This document shows positions 8,310 through 16,752 of a stretch of 64,000 bases of DNA, in pieces. Numbering within the stretch: the stretch's first letter is position 1; each line of letters begins with the position of its first letter. A program made the translations under genes and the position numbers. Origin of the DNA: Hymenobacter negativus (lineage in GTDB: Bacteria; Bacteroidota; Bacteroidia; Cytophagales; Hymenobacteraceae); the NCBI RefSeq assembly GCF_016056375.1, contig NZ_JAEDAE010000001.1:744001-808000 (forward strand), given 5' to 3'. The notes beneath the pieces are model-generated. The model ran no database searches, had not been told where the DNA came from, and worked only from the letters and a program-made list of their open reading frames with translations.

Positions 8310-10526
8310 CTATTCCACGTTGAGCTTGCTGGTGAAGGTTTCGCCATCGAGCGAGATGTGCACCACGTACATCCCAGCCTTTAGGGCGTGGCCGGCGCTT
8401 TGCAGCGAGACGGTCTGCTGGCCAGCGCCATACATTTTGGCGGGCTGCGAAACCACGTTGCGGCCCAGCACGTCGGTGAGGCGCACCGCTACTTGCGTGG
8501 CGGCCGTCAGGTTGAGGTGCACAGCCGTTTCGTTGGTCATCGGGTTCGGGTACACGCTGATGCCGCGGCTAGCAAGGGCGTCGGCTTTGGTGGCCAGCGG
8601 GCCGGCAATGCGCAGGTTGTCGAAGAAGAAGTTGTTGCCGGCCGTGGTGCCGTTCACCATCTGGAAACGCACTTTGAACAGGCCGCTGCCCTGGAACTGG
8701 GCCGGAATGGCTACCGTAGTGGTCTGCCAATCGGCGCTGCTGGTGGGCACGAAGCCATCGATAGGCGTGAGGCCCTGAGTGGTGAGGTCAGTCACGTTGA
8801 GCACGGCGGGCGTCGACCAGTTCACGCCGCAATCGTTGCTGAACGAAATGCGCAGCTGCTCGTTGCTGGCCAAGGAGCGCAGGGCGAAGGACCGCGAGAA
8901 GCTCAGCGTAGCTGGGCGGGGTACCGAAGCGAGGTTGATGTTGGGGGTGATGAGCTGGCTGGTGGCGCCGGCCGGAATAACCCGGTCCTGCACAATCAGG
9001 TAGCCGGTGCCGGTGGCAGCGGGTACGTTTGCCTGGCGAACCCAGCGGTAGTTAGGAGCAGCCACCCCGGCGCTGGTGAAGCCCGAAGAGGTGTAGTTGC
9101 GCAGCGTGGGGTCGGCAAACAGGTTCGGGAAGCTGGCGTTTTCAAACGACTCCGTGTAGGGAGCCGTCTCGCCGCCCGTCGGGCCTTCTACCCGGATGTA
9201 GTTGGTCACGGTGCTGGTGCTATTGCCTGCGCTGTTGCTCACGGTTTCGGTCACGGGATAGAAGCCGGCTGCAGCGTAAGATACCGAGACCGTAGAACCG
9301 GTGGCCGTGGCCGGCGTACCGCCGGGGAACGACCAGGAATAGGTGAGTGCGCCGCCGCCCGACGAGAAGTTATAGGAATAGTCGTTCAGCGTAACGGGCG
9401 TGTTGATGCACACGCTGGTGCTAGAGCCCGATGCAACCGCGAAGGCCGCAACCGGGGCGCAGCTGGCGGGGGCCACATAGCCATCATTGGTGCCGGTAGC
9501 AATCAGGTTGGCCTGGGTGGTGAGGCCGGTGCGCTCCGGGCGGGTAGCCAGCACGTTGCGCATCAGGGTTTTCTGGCCCTGCGTGAACATGGTGGGGCAA
9601 GCCGCGTAGTCCATGATGTTCTGCACGTTGGCCAGAATGCGCTGGCCGGTAGCCGGGTCAGTGCAGGGCGAGTACGTCAGGTCGCAGTTGAAGGTGCCGT
9701 CGGTGGTGGGAGTGTCGGCCACGCCGTCGTCGCCGCTGCAGTTGCCGGTGCCGGGGTTGTTGGTCTGGCCCCAGGGGTGGCTCAGGCCGAAGTAGTGGCC
9801 GATTTCGTGGGTAGCGGTGCGGCTCTGGGCACGGGCGGGCGAGCTGGTGCCGGTGTTGCCGAACCAGTCGCCACGGGCTACAAAGCCGTCGCGCTGCGCC
9901 GTAGAGTTCTGGGGCAGGTTGGAATATCCCAGCACGATGCCGCCAGCTGAAGGCGTACCGATGCTGCTCACAATCCAGATGTTGAGGTAGCGCTGACGGT
10001 CCCAGATAACGAGGGATTGCACCGCTCCGCTCTGGTCGTCGTTCACCAGGCTAGGCGCGTAGTGGCGGGTGATGCCATTGGTGCAGTTGCCGTTGGGGTC
10101 CTTCTTGGCCAGGCGAAACCGGAAGCCAATGGCCGCCGCCCGCGCCCGGAAAGCGGGCACCGTATTAGCCGTGTCCGCATTTAGTTTTTGGTAGTCGATG
10201 TTCAGCTGGTCGATGGCGCTGTTAATCTGCCGGTCGCTGATGTTATCGCTCCCGCCGGCGTGAATGATGTGCACAACCACCGGAATGGTTACATCGGTCA
10301 CGTAGGACGTTTTGTTTTGCTGGGTGGCGGCCATAGCCTCCAGCTGCTTGTACATGGCGCGCTGGGCTTCGCGGGCACCGGGGTGCTCTACGAAATACCG
10401 CTCTTGCTCGGCCACGGCGCCGCACCAGTTGGGGCTGCGTTCGTTAACGGTATTTTGAGCGCTGGCACTCAGACCGTTCAAGGCCAATGCCAAGGTCAGC
10501 GCCGTGGGTATTAGTTTTTTCAACAT
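8310..10526 (-). CDS. Secreted M43 (pappalysin-type) zinc metalloprotease with PKD and T9SS sorting domains
   Basis: 738 aa. The signal peptide is about residues 1-23 (LTLALALNGLSASAQ). The M43B catalytic domain (about 80-335) carries the zinc site HEIGHYFGLSH at 240-250 and the Met-turn NIMDY. A PKD-like domain follows (about 355-450, YSWSFPGGTP), then a MAM-like jelly-roll (about 465-650), then a type A T9SS C-terminal domain (YPNPMTNETAVHLNL, GMYVVHISLDG). It is therefore exported by Sec, crosses the outer membrane by T9SS, and is probably surface-attached or released as a protein-degrading enzyme. The next upstream gene is a paralog in the same orientation, but the 157-base gap with its own promoter-like box suggests separate transcription. 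Confidence 0.95.
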   Translation of the reverse strand: MLKKLIPTALTLALALNGLSASAQNTVNERSPNWCGAVAEQERYFVEHPGAREAQRAMYKQLEAMAATQQNKTSYVTDVTIPVVVHIIHAGGSDNISDRQINSAIDQLNIDYQKLNADTANTVPAFRARAAAIGFRFRLAKKDPNGNCTNGITRHYAPSLVNDDQSGAVQSLVIWDRQRYLNIWIVSSIGTPSAGGIVLGYSNLPQNSTAQRDGFVARGDWFGNTGTSSPARAQSRTATHEIGHYFGLSHPWGQTNNPGTGNCSGDDGVADTPTTDGTFNCDLTYSPCTDPATGQRILANVQNIMDYAACPTMFTQGQKTLMRNVLATRPERTGLTTQANLIATGTNDGYVAPASCAPVAAFAVASGSSTSVCINTPVTLNDYSYNFSSGGGALTYSWSFPGGTPATATGSTVSVSYAAAGFYPVTETVSNSAGNSTSTVTNYIRVEGPTGGETAPYTESFENASFPNLFADPTLRNYTSSGFTSAGVAAPNYRWVRQANVPAATGTGYLIVQDRVIPAGATSQLITPNINLASVPRPATLSFSRSFALRSLASNEQLRISFSNDCGVNWSTPAVLNVTDLTTQGLTPIDGFVPTSSADWQTTTVAIPAQFQGSGLFKVRFQMVNGTTAGNNFFFDNLRIAGPLATKADALASRGISVYPNPMTNETAVHLNLTAATQVAVRLTDVLGRNVVSQPAKMYGAGQQTVSLQSAGHALKAGMYVVHISLDGETFTSKLNVE

Positions 10527-10622
10527 GAGAAAAAATTAGGAGAAAATTTGGGTTTTTTAGAAGCGAGGAAAGAAAATGGCGGCTGGGGCCGCAAAAAGAA
10601 TTTGCTCCAAACGCGGGGCTTT

Positions 10623-10630
10623 CAAATTTA
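10623..10630 (-). promoter_or_regulatory. Bacteroidota -7 promoter element for the first M43 protease
   Basis: TAAATTTG on the minus strand matches TAnnTTTG exactly, 97 bases before the ATG at 10526. No clear -33 TTTG is seen at the ideal spacing. Confidence 0.5.
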
Positions 10631-10683
10631 CCGAAAAAACCTTAATTCTGCGACGTCCCGGTGACGCAGCACCACCGCTGCCA

Positions 10684-12897
10684 TCAGGGAATCACAACTT
10701 TGTTGGTCGAACGCGCATTGGCAGTTTGCAGTTCAACCAGATAAATACCGGAGGCCGGGCGAGCGGTGCCGGCCGGCACCAGGTGCAGCGTCTGGACGCC
10801 GGCCCGGCCGGCCGCCCGCGTGACGGCGCCTACCGGCCGGCCCAGCAGGTCGGTCAGTCGAAGCTCGACCGGGCCGGGGGCGGCTAGGCTAAATTCCACC
10901 ACCGATTCTGCCGTGAGCGGGTTGGGATACACCCGGGCCGCCGTACTGCCGGCCCCCGAGCGCGTGGCCAGGAGCGGGGAGGCCCCCACGGCTAGCTTAT
11001 CGAGGTAGATGTAGTTGCCGCCATTGCTCAGCATGGTCAGGCGCACCTGGAAGTGGTTGGTCAGGTAGCTGGCCGGAATGTCTACCCGCAGGCCTTTCCA
11101 CTCCGAGGCAGCCAGGGGTGTGTAGCCGTAGGTGCGCAGCGTATCGCGGGTGTTGAGCGCAAGCGAGAAGAAGCTCCGCTGCGTGGCCCAGGTCAGGCCG
11201 CAGTCGTTGCTGAACTGCACGGCCAGCGACTCGTTGGCCTGGCCCGTGCGCAGGGCGTAGGCCCGGTCAAAAGTCACCGCCGGCTGGTCAGCCGCCGTCA
11301 GGCCGCTCAGGTTGATGTTGGGCGACGTGAGCATGGTTTGAGTGCCGGCCGTCAGCACCGAGCTGGGCACCAGCACGCAAGCGGTGCCGTCGCTCACGGC
11401 CAAGCCGCCGGGCGTGCTGGTCCGCCGAATCCACCGCGCCGCCGTGGTGGCGGCGTTCGAGGAACTGGTCCAGTTCCGCAGGTCGGGAGCCGTGAAATTG
11501 GCCGGGAAGCCGGGCGCTTCGAATGACTCGGCCACCGCGCCCACCAGTCCGGAATTGCCCCCGATTACCTGCACGAGGCCCGTGCGCGTAGCCGTGCCCG
11601 TGGCACCGCCGGCCGTCACGGTCAGCGTAGCATCAAAAAGGCCACCCGTGGGATACGTCACCGTGGGGTTGCGCAGGGTGGAAGTGCTCGGCACGCCGCC
11701 CGGAAACTGCCACGCGTAGGTGGCCGCCGTCAGGCTAGCATTGTAGGAGTAGTCGGTAAACGTCACCGTCGAACCGTCGCAGATAGTGGTGGCCGAAGCC
11801 TGAAACGCCACCACCGGGGCACAGTTGGGCGCCACATAGCCGTCGTTGGTGCCGGTAGCCACTAGGTTGGCGGCACTGGTGAGCACCTGCCGGCAGCCGA
11901 GCTGCAGCGAGGCCCGCATCACGGCGCGCTGGCCCAGGGTGAACATGCGCGTACAGCCCGAGTAGTCCATGTAGTTCTGCACGTTGGCCAGCGGGCCGCA
12001 GGCGTTGAAGTTGTAGAGCACCGTGCCGCCTCCGTAGGCCGCGCTACAGCTCAGCTGGCAGCCAATGGTGTTGGGCGTGTCGGCAATGCCGTCGTCGATA
12101 CTGCAATTGCTGGCCAGGCCCGGCGTGTTGCTGCCGCCCCAGGTGTGGGGCAGGCCAAAGTAATGGCCGATTTCGTGGGTGAGGGAGCGCACCGCCAGGT
12201 TGCTGCCGCCCGAGGTGCCAATGCTGCCAAACTGCGCGTTCCGAATCACAATGCCATCGGCGGTGCCGCCCGAGCAGGGCAGGTAGGCGTAGCCGCCGGC
12301 TCCATTGGCGCTGGTGCATACCCAGATGTTGAGGTACTTGTCCTGCGGCCACACAATCAGGCTTTTCACCCGGTCGTCGCCAATGTTAGTATCGGTCGAA
12401 TACGTGCGGGTGATGCCGGTGGTGCAGTTGCCGTTGGGGTCCTTTTTGGCCAGGCGAAACCGGAAGCCGATGTTAGCATACAACGACTGGAAGGCCGGAA
12501 TCACGTCGGCCGTGTCGCGGTTGGTTTTGCTGTAGTCTTCGTTGATAACCCGCAGGGCATCATTTACCTGCGCATCCGAAATGTTGTTGCTGCCGCCGGT
12601 GTGAATGATGTGTACCACAATGGGGACCGTCACGTCCGGAGCCGCCAGCAGGCGGGCCTGGGTGGCGGCGGGCATCCGGACCACATTCTGGAGGAAGGCG
12701 CGGTAGGCAGTTGCTGCGCCCGGCTGCCGGGCAAAAGCTGCCTGCTGGGCACTGTCGAAAGCACAGCGGTAGCCGGTTTGGTGTTCGGGGTATTTCCGCA
12801 CCACGCCTTCCGGCGTTTGGGCCGTGGCCACGAGGCCGCCCAGAGCAAAGGCCGCGCTGAGCAGCCCGCCCTTCAAATGGCGTAACATTTTCATCAT
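10684..12897 (-). CDS. Secreted M43 zinc metalloprotease with PKD and T9SS sorting domains (paralog)
   Basis: 737 aa with the same order of domains as its downstream neighbour: signal peptide (about 1-26), M43B catalytic domain with HEIGHYFGLPH at 241-251 and NYMDY Met-turn, PKD (YAWQFPGGVP), jelly-roll, and a T9SS C-terminal domain (YPNPLTAESVVEFSL, GIYLVELQTAN). Long identical blocks shared with the neighbour (IGFRFRLAKKDPNGNCT, SNDCG) show a tandem duplication. The paralogs differ most in the catalytic-domain surface loops, where this copy has extra Cys residues (AYLPCSGG, CQLSCSAA), so substrate preference may differ. The start ATG at 12897 has MK at residue 2-3 (MMKMLRHLKGG). Confidence 0.95.
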   Translation of the reverse strand: MMKMLRHLKGGLLSAAFALGGLVATAQTPEGVVRKYPEHQTGYRCAFDSAQQAAFARQPGAATAYRAFLQNVVRMPAATQARLLAAPDVTVPIVVHIIHTGGSNNISDAQVNDALRVINEDYSKTNRDTADVIPAFQSLYANIGFRFRLAKKDPNGNCTTGITRTYSTDTNIGDDRVKSLIVWPQDKYLNIWVCTSANGAGGYAYLPCSGGTADGIVIRNAQFGSIGTSGGSNLAVRSLTHEIGHYFGLPHTWGGSNTPGLASNCSIDDGIADTPNTIGCQLSCSAAYGGGTVLYNFNACGPLANVQNYMDYSGCTRMFTLGQRAVMRASLQLGCRQVLTSAANLVATGTNDGYVAPNCAPVVAFQASATTICDGSTVTFTDYSYNASLTAATYAWQFPGGVPSTSTLRNPTVTYPTGGLFDATLTVTAGGATGTATRTGLVQVIGGNSGLVGAVAESFEAPGFPANFTAPDLRNWTSSSNAATTAARWIRRTSTPGGLAVSDGTACVLVPSSVLTAGTQTMLTSPNINLSGLTAADQPAVTFDRAYALRTGQANESLAVQFSNDCGLTWATQRSFFSLALNTRDTLRTYGYTPLAASEWKGLRVDIPASYLTNHFQVRLTMLSNGGNYIYLDKLAVGASPLLATRSGAGSTAARVYPNPLTAESVVEFSLAAPGPVELRLTDLLGRPVGAVTRAAGRAGVQTLHLVPAGTARPASGIYLVELQTANARSTNKVVIP

Positions 12898-13038
12898 AAG
12901 CAGCGAAAACGGGTGGAAAAAGCTGGAGAGAAAAGGGGATGGAAAAATAAAACTGCCCGGCCCTGCATCTGGGGGAAGCAGGCGGGGTAATTGCAGGCAA
13001 ATTACACCGGATAAATGGGGAAAGAATGAAGCGGAATA

Positions 13039-13611
13039 TTACGAGCGCCACCCCCCGACCCCGAGCAGCGGTACAAACCGGAAATCCTCAAATTCTTCGC
13101 GCACAAAGGCCTCGGCACCTTCGCGGGTCACGCGCACCATGCGCTGGGTCTGGCTGCCACCCACGGGTATCACCAGGCGGCCGCCCACGCGCAGCTGGCG
13201 CAGCAGGGCAGGGGGCAGCCCCGGTGCCCCGGCCGTGACCAGAATGGCATCAAAAGGGGCACGGTCGGGCAGGCCCACCGAGCCGTCGCCGCAGTACAGT
13301 CCGGCCCCGCCAGCCCCCAGCGACGCCAGCAATTGCCGTGTCCTAGTAAACAGCACCTCGTTGAACTCGATGCTGTCGACGTGGGGCGTGAGCTGGAGCA
13401 ACACGGCGCATTGGTAGCCCGAGCCGGTGCCTACCTCCAGCACCCGGTCGGTGGGCTTCAGGTTGAGCAGCTGGGTCTGATATGCCACGGTGTAGGGCTG
13501 CGAAATCGTCTGGCCCTCGCCGATAGGAAACGCCTTGTCCTGGTAGGCGTGAGCTTCGAAAGCGGGCGCAAAAAAGAGGTGGCGTGGCACGGTGGCAATG
13601 GCCTGCAGCAC
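13039..13611 (-). CDS. pcm: Protein-L-isoaspartate O-methyltransferase
   Basis: Repairs isoaspartyl residues in aged proteins by SAM-dependent methylation. The family core is present: PIGEGQTISQPYTVA, VLEVGTGSGYQCAVL (SAM site), GDGSVGLPDRAPFDAILVTA and the C-terminal VTREG. From the first usual start (GTG at 13611) the product is 190 aa, but the same frame stays open upstream to 13710 and encodes the family's conserved N-terminus (DTYRHQGQRRALARELRRRG, then IHDERV). No ATG, GTG or TTG precedes that segment before the in-frame TAA at 13711-13713; ATT or ATC codons at 13699-13704 are the only near-starts. The real protein is therefore probably longer than the interval given. Confidence 0.88.
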   Translation of the reverse strand: MLQAIATVPRHLFFAPAFEAHAYQDKAFPIGEGQTISQPYTVAYQTQLLNLKPTDRVLEVGTGSGYQCAVLLQLTPHVDSIEFNEVLFTRTRQLLASLGAGGAGLYCGDGSVGLPDRAPFDAILVTAGAPGLPPALLRQLRVGGRLVIPVGGSQTQRMVRVTREGAEAFVREEFEDFRFVPLLGVGGWRS

Positions 13612-13799
13612 CCGCTCGTCGTGAATGCCGCGACGCCGCAGCTCGCGGGCCAGCGCCCGCCGCTGCCCCTGATGGCGATAAGTATCCTGAAGCGGTGAGA
13701 TAATAAAACGTTAAAAAGTAATGAATAAAAGCCGAACCCAAGGACTTGGGGGCATTGGCCGCCCCCAACAGAAGCTGCCGGACAACTACCGGCCTTCCC

Positions 13800-13807
13800 T
13801 ACCTTTG
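13800..13807 (+). promoter_or_regulatory. Bacteroidota -7 promoter element for the sugar transferase
   Basis: TACCTTTG, an exact TAnnTTTG match, 52 bases before the TTG at 13860. It argues against translation starts upstream of it. Confidence 0.55.
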
Positions 13808-13859
13808 TCCGGATTGGTACTTCTCCACAGGCCGCGAAAATACTACCCCACCCGCCGTT

Positions 13860-15281
13860 TTGCAGTTAATTCGTCGATTTCAATATATCAAGCTAGTTGC
13901 CGCCGACTTTGGCGCGGCGCTGGTTGCCTGGATGTGTTTCTACCTCGTGCGCAAATACTTGCTCAACGAGCTGACCGGCTACCACTTCACCGAAGGCGTG
14001 CTGTTCGACCTCACCGGGTCGGCCGTGTTTATTGCCATCTTCTGGACGGTGCTCTACGCGCTGGTGGGCGAGTACCGAGACATTTACCGCAAGTCGCGCC
14101 TGGGCGAAATCCTGCGGCTGGCGCGCGTGGCCATGCTGGGCGCGGTGGTCATTTTCTTTACCCTGCTGCTCGACGACCAGGGCGTGGTGAATTACCGGGC
14201 TTATTACAAGACCTTTACCGCGTACTATCTGCTGCATTTCTTCATTACGGCCATCCTGCGCACCGTGGCCGTGAGCAGTGTGCAGCGCCAGATTCGCAAG
14301 CAGCAGATTTTCTTTCCCACGCTGCTGGTTGGGTCCAATGCGTTGGCCCTGAATACCTTTCATGAGCTCTCGCGCACCAGCCGGCACCTAGGCCTGCGCC
14401 TGGTAGGCTTCGCGCCGGTGGGCGACACCATCGACCCCGCCCTGGCCGCCGAGCTGCCCGCCCGAGGCTCCTACCAGCGCCTGCCGGCCCTGGTGCGGGC
14501 CCTCAAAATCGAGCAGGTCGTCATCGCCATCGAGCCCAGCGAGCACCTGCTTATTCAGGACATACTAGCCCTGCTGGAAGGCACGCCGGCCCGCGTCAGC
14601 ATCCTGCCCGACCTTTACCAGATGCTGCTGGGCTCCGTGAAGGTCAACCACTTATTCGGCACTCCGCTCATCGAAATCAAGCAGGACCTGCTGCCCGTGT
14701 GGCAGGTGATGCTCAAGCGGATTATCGACGTGGTGGGCTCGGCGCTGTTCTTGCTGCTGGCCTCGTGGGTCTACGCCTTCACGGCCGTGATGGTGAAATT
14801 GTCGTCGCCCGGGCCGGTGTTTTACCGGCAGGAGCGCATCGGGCGCGACGGTCACCCGTTTCGCATCATCAAGTTCCGCTCGATGTTCACCGATGCCGAG
14901 AAGATGGGCCCGGCCCTGAGCTCCGACCACGACCCGCGCATCACCAAGTGGGGCCGCTTCATGCGCAAGGTGCGGCTCGATGAGCTGCCCCAGTTCTGGA
15001 ACGTGCTGAAGGGCGACATGAGCATTGTGGGCCCGCGCCCGGAGCGCCAGTTTTTCATCGACCAGATTGTGAAAATCGCGCCCCACTACCGCCACCTGCA
15101 CCGCGTGCGGCCGGGCCTTACTTCGCTGGGCCAGGTGAAATACGGCTATGCTGAAACCGTAGCCCAGATGGTAGAACGGCTCAAATTCGACATTCTCTAC
15201 ATCGAAAATATGAGCCTGGCGATGGACTTCCGCGTGTTGCTATACACGCTCAAGATTATTGTGGAAGGACGGGGGAAGTAA
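13860..15281 (+). CDS. Polyprenyl-phosphate sugar-1-phosphate transferase (exopolysaccharide/lipid-linked glycan initiation)
   Basis: 473 aa from TTG 13860. The frame is open from TTG 13746, but that part is non-conserved and precedes the promoter box. The protein resembles WcaJ/undecaprenyl-phosphate glucose phosphotransferases: four N-terminal membrane segments (about 10-130), a CoA-binding-like central domain (NALALNTFHELSRTSRHLGL, VVIAIEPSEH), one further membrane segment (LFLLLASWVYAFTAVMV), and the C-terminal bacterial sugar-transferase domain with SSPGPVFYRQERIGRDG, FRIIKFRSM, VRLDELPQFWNVLKGDMS and GPRPE. It transfers a sugar phosphate to the polyprenyl carrier at the inner membrane to start a glycan repeat unit. 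No other exopolysaccharide genes are adjacent, so the glycan is unknown. Confidence 0.92.
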   Translation: MQLIRRFQYIKLVAADFGAALVAWMCFYLVRKYLLNELTGYHFTEGVLFDLTGSAVFIAIFWTVLYALVGEYRDIYRKSRLGEILRLARVAMLGAVVIFFTLLLDDQGVVNYRAYYKTFTAYYLLHFFITAILRTVAVSSVQRQIRKQQIFFPTLLVGSNALALNTFHELSRTSRHLGLRLVGFAPVGDTIDPALAAELPARGSYQRLPALVRALKIEQVVIAIEPSEHLLIQDILALLEGTPARVSILPDLYQMLLGSVKVNHLFGTPLIEIKQDLLPVWQVMLKRIIDVVGSALFLLLASWVYAFTAVMVKLSSPGPVFYRQERIGRDGHPFRIIKFRSMFTDAEKMGPALSSDHDPRITKWGRFMRKVRLDELPQFWNVLKGDMSIVGPRPERQFFIDQIVKIAPHYRHLHRVRPGLTSLGQVKYGYAETVAQMVERLKFDILYIENMSLAMDFRVLLYTLKIIVEGRGK

Positions 15282-15292
15282 GTGCCTGCGGC

Positions 15293-15462
15293 TGTCATTG
15301 CGAGGGCGAAGCCCGTGGCAATCCGTCCTCTCAAAACCAGACCTGTTCTTTACCAGAAAGCCTCGGCACTGCGCAGTACCGGGGTTTCTTACTTGAACTG
15401 GTCACATTAGAAGGTTGGTCGCTGAGAATAAGATGGATTGCTTCGCTGCGCTCGCAATGACA
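15293..15462. repeat. Imperfect inverted repeat of the GTCATTGCGAG type
   Basis: Left arm 15293-15324 (TGTCATTGCGAGGGCGAAGC onwards, ending GGCAATCC) and right arm 15435-15462 (GGATTGCTTCGC onwards, ending GCAATGACA) are imperfect reverse complements, separated by 110 bases. A short further copy, TCGCAATGACCGG, lies at 15490-15502. The start GTCAT and general form match the inverted repeats at 28821 and 52205. Confidence 0.7.
15357..15390 (+). terminator. Terminator-like palindrome after the sugar transferase
   Basis: Near-perfect palindrome from GAAAGCCTCGGCACTGCG to CAGTACCGGGGTTTC followed by TT. It lies 76 bases after the stop, inside the 15293-15462 repeat. Confidence 0.5.
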
Positions 15463-15504
15463 GGCGAGGCCTCACGATAACAGGCTTCCTCGCAATGACC
15501 GGCG

Positions 15505-15512
15505 TACCTTTG
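15505..15512 (+). promoter_or_regulatory. Bacteroidota -7 promoter element for mnmA
   Basis: TACCTTTG, exact TAnnTTTG match, 49 bases before the mnmA ATG. Confidence 0.5.
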
Positions 15513-15561
15513 CAGGTGCCGGCCGGAACCATTAAAGCTCCGGGTGAATTGCACCACTAAT

Positions 15562-16722
15562 ATGAATACCGAAGTAAAAGGAAGAGTCCTCGTCGCCATG
15601 AGCGGCGGAATTGATAGCAGCGTGGCCGCCGTGCTGCTGCACGAACAAGGCTACGAAGTGGTCGGGATGACCATGAAAACCTGGGACTACGCCAGCGCCG
15701 GCGGTTCCAAAAAGGAAACCGGCTGCTGCTCGCTCGATAGCATCAACGACGCCCGCGACATTGCCGTGACGCTTGGTTTCCCGCATTATATCATTGATAT
15801 CCGCGACGAGTTTGGCGACTTCGTAATCGACAACTTCACCGACGAATACCTCGCTGGCCGCACGCCCAACCCCTGCGTGCTCTGCAACACCCACATCAAG
15901 TGGGATGCCTTGCTGCGTCGCGCCGACCAGCTTGGCTGCCAGTACATTGCCACGGGCCACTATGCCAATATCCGCAAGGATGAGGAAACCGGCCGCTTCG
16001 TGGTGAGCAAAGGACTCGACGAAAACAAAGACCAAAGCTATGCCCTCTGGGGCGTGAGCCAGGAGAGCCTGAGCCGCACGCTGTTTCCGCTGGGCGGCAT
16101 GCGCAAAACCGAAATTTATGACGAAGCCCGCCGGCGCGGCTTCACCGAACTGGTGAACAAGCCCGAGAGCTACGAAATCTGCTTTATCCCCGACAATGAC
16201 TACAGGGGCTTCCTGCGCCGCCGCGTGCCGGGCCTGGAGGCGCGCGTAGCTGGCGGCAACTTCGTGACCAAAAACGGCCGTGTTATCGGCAAGCACGAGG
16301 GCTACCCGTTCTACACCATCGGGCAGCGCAAAGGGCTGGGCGTGGCGCTGGGCTACCCCGCCTTTGTGCTCGAAATCCGGCCCGATACCAACGAAGTGGT
16401 ACTCGGCAACTACGACGAGCTGGCCAGCACGGCCACCGTGGTGGGCAAGCTGAACATGGGCAAACTGGCCAACCTAACGGGCTTGGGCCTGGTGCCGGCC
16501 GTAGTGAAAGTGCGCTACAACCACGACGGCTCGCCGGCGTTTCTGGAAGAAGTGGACGGCAAAATCCGCGTTTATTTCGAAGAGCCCGTACACGCCATCA
16601 CGCCCGGCCAGGCTGCCGTGTTCTACGACGGCCAGGACGTGCTGGGCGGCGGTTGGATTGAGCGCCACGTAATCGGCGAAATTCCCTTACCTTTTGCCGC
16701 TCCGGCCACGGCTGGTCACTAA
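15562..16722 (+). CDS. mnmA: tRNA 2-thiouridine(34) synthase
   Basis: 386 aa from ATG 15562; a GTG six codons earlier is less likely. It makes the s2U34 modification in tRNA-Lys, Glu and Gln using persulfide sulfur and ATP. Visible: the PP-loop AMSGGIDSSVAA near residue 13, the catalytic Cys in NPCVLCN, the partner Cys in YEICFIPDNDY, and the C-terminal beta-barrel (TIGQRKGLGVALG, ITPGQAAVFYDG, VLGGGWI). It has an apparent promoter at 15505 and is followed after 30 bases by a lipoprotein gene and then a subtilase, all on the plus strand, so it may head a three-gene transcript whose other members are unrelated in function. Confidence 0.97.
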   Translation: MNTEVKGRVLVAMSGGIDSSVAAVLLHEQGYEVVGMTMKTWDYASAGGSKKETGCCSLDSINDARDIAVTLGFPHYIIDIRDEFGDFVIDNFTDEYLAGRTPNPCVLCNTHIKWDALLRRADQLGCQYIATGHYANIRKDEETGRFVVSKGLDENKDQSYALWGVSQESLSRTLFPLGGMRKTEIYDEARRRGFTELVNKPESYEICFIPDNDYRGFLRRRVPGLEARVAGGNFVTKNGRVIGKHEGYPFYTIGQRKGLGVALGYPAFVLEIRPDTNEVVLGNYDELASTATVVGKLNMGKLANLTGLGLVPAVVKVRYNHDGSPAFLEEVDGKIRVYFEEPVHAITPGQAAVFYDGQDVLGGGWIERHVIGEIPLPFAAPATAGH

Positions 16723-16752
16723 TTCCTTTCCACAACCCGCTGCTCACTATCC

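Noticed and set aside
8388..9950. Plus-strand open frame of 520 codons opposite the first M43 protease
   Set aside because: Antisense to a gene with full catalytic and sorting motifs; the long frame comes from high G+C codon bias.
13343..13768. Minus-strand frame with an ATG that runs into pcm in a different phase, suggesting a frameshift
   Set aside because: Its product beyond the first residues has no similarity to Pcm, while the pcm frame itself carries the whole conserved N-terminus, so no frameshift is needed; only the start is unclear.
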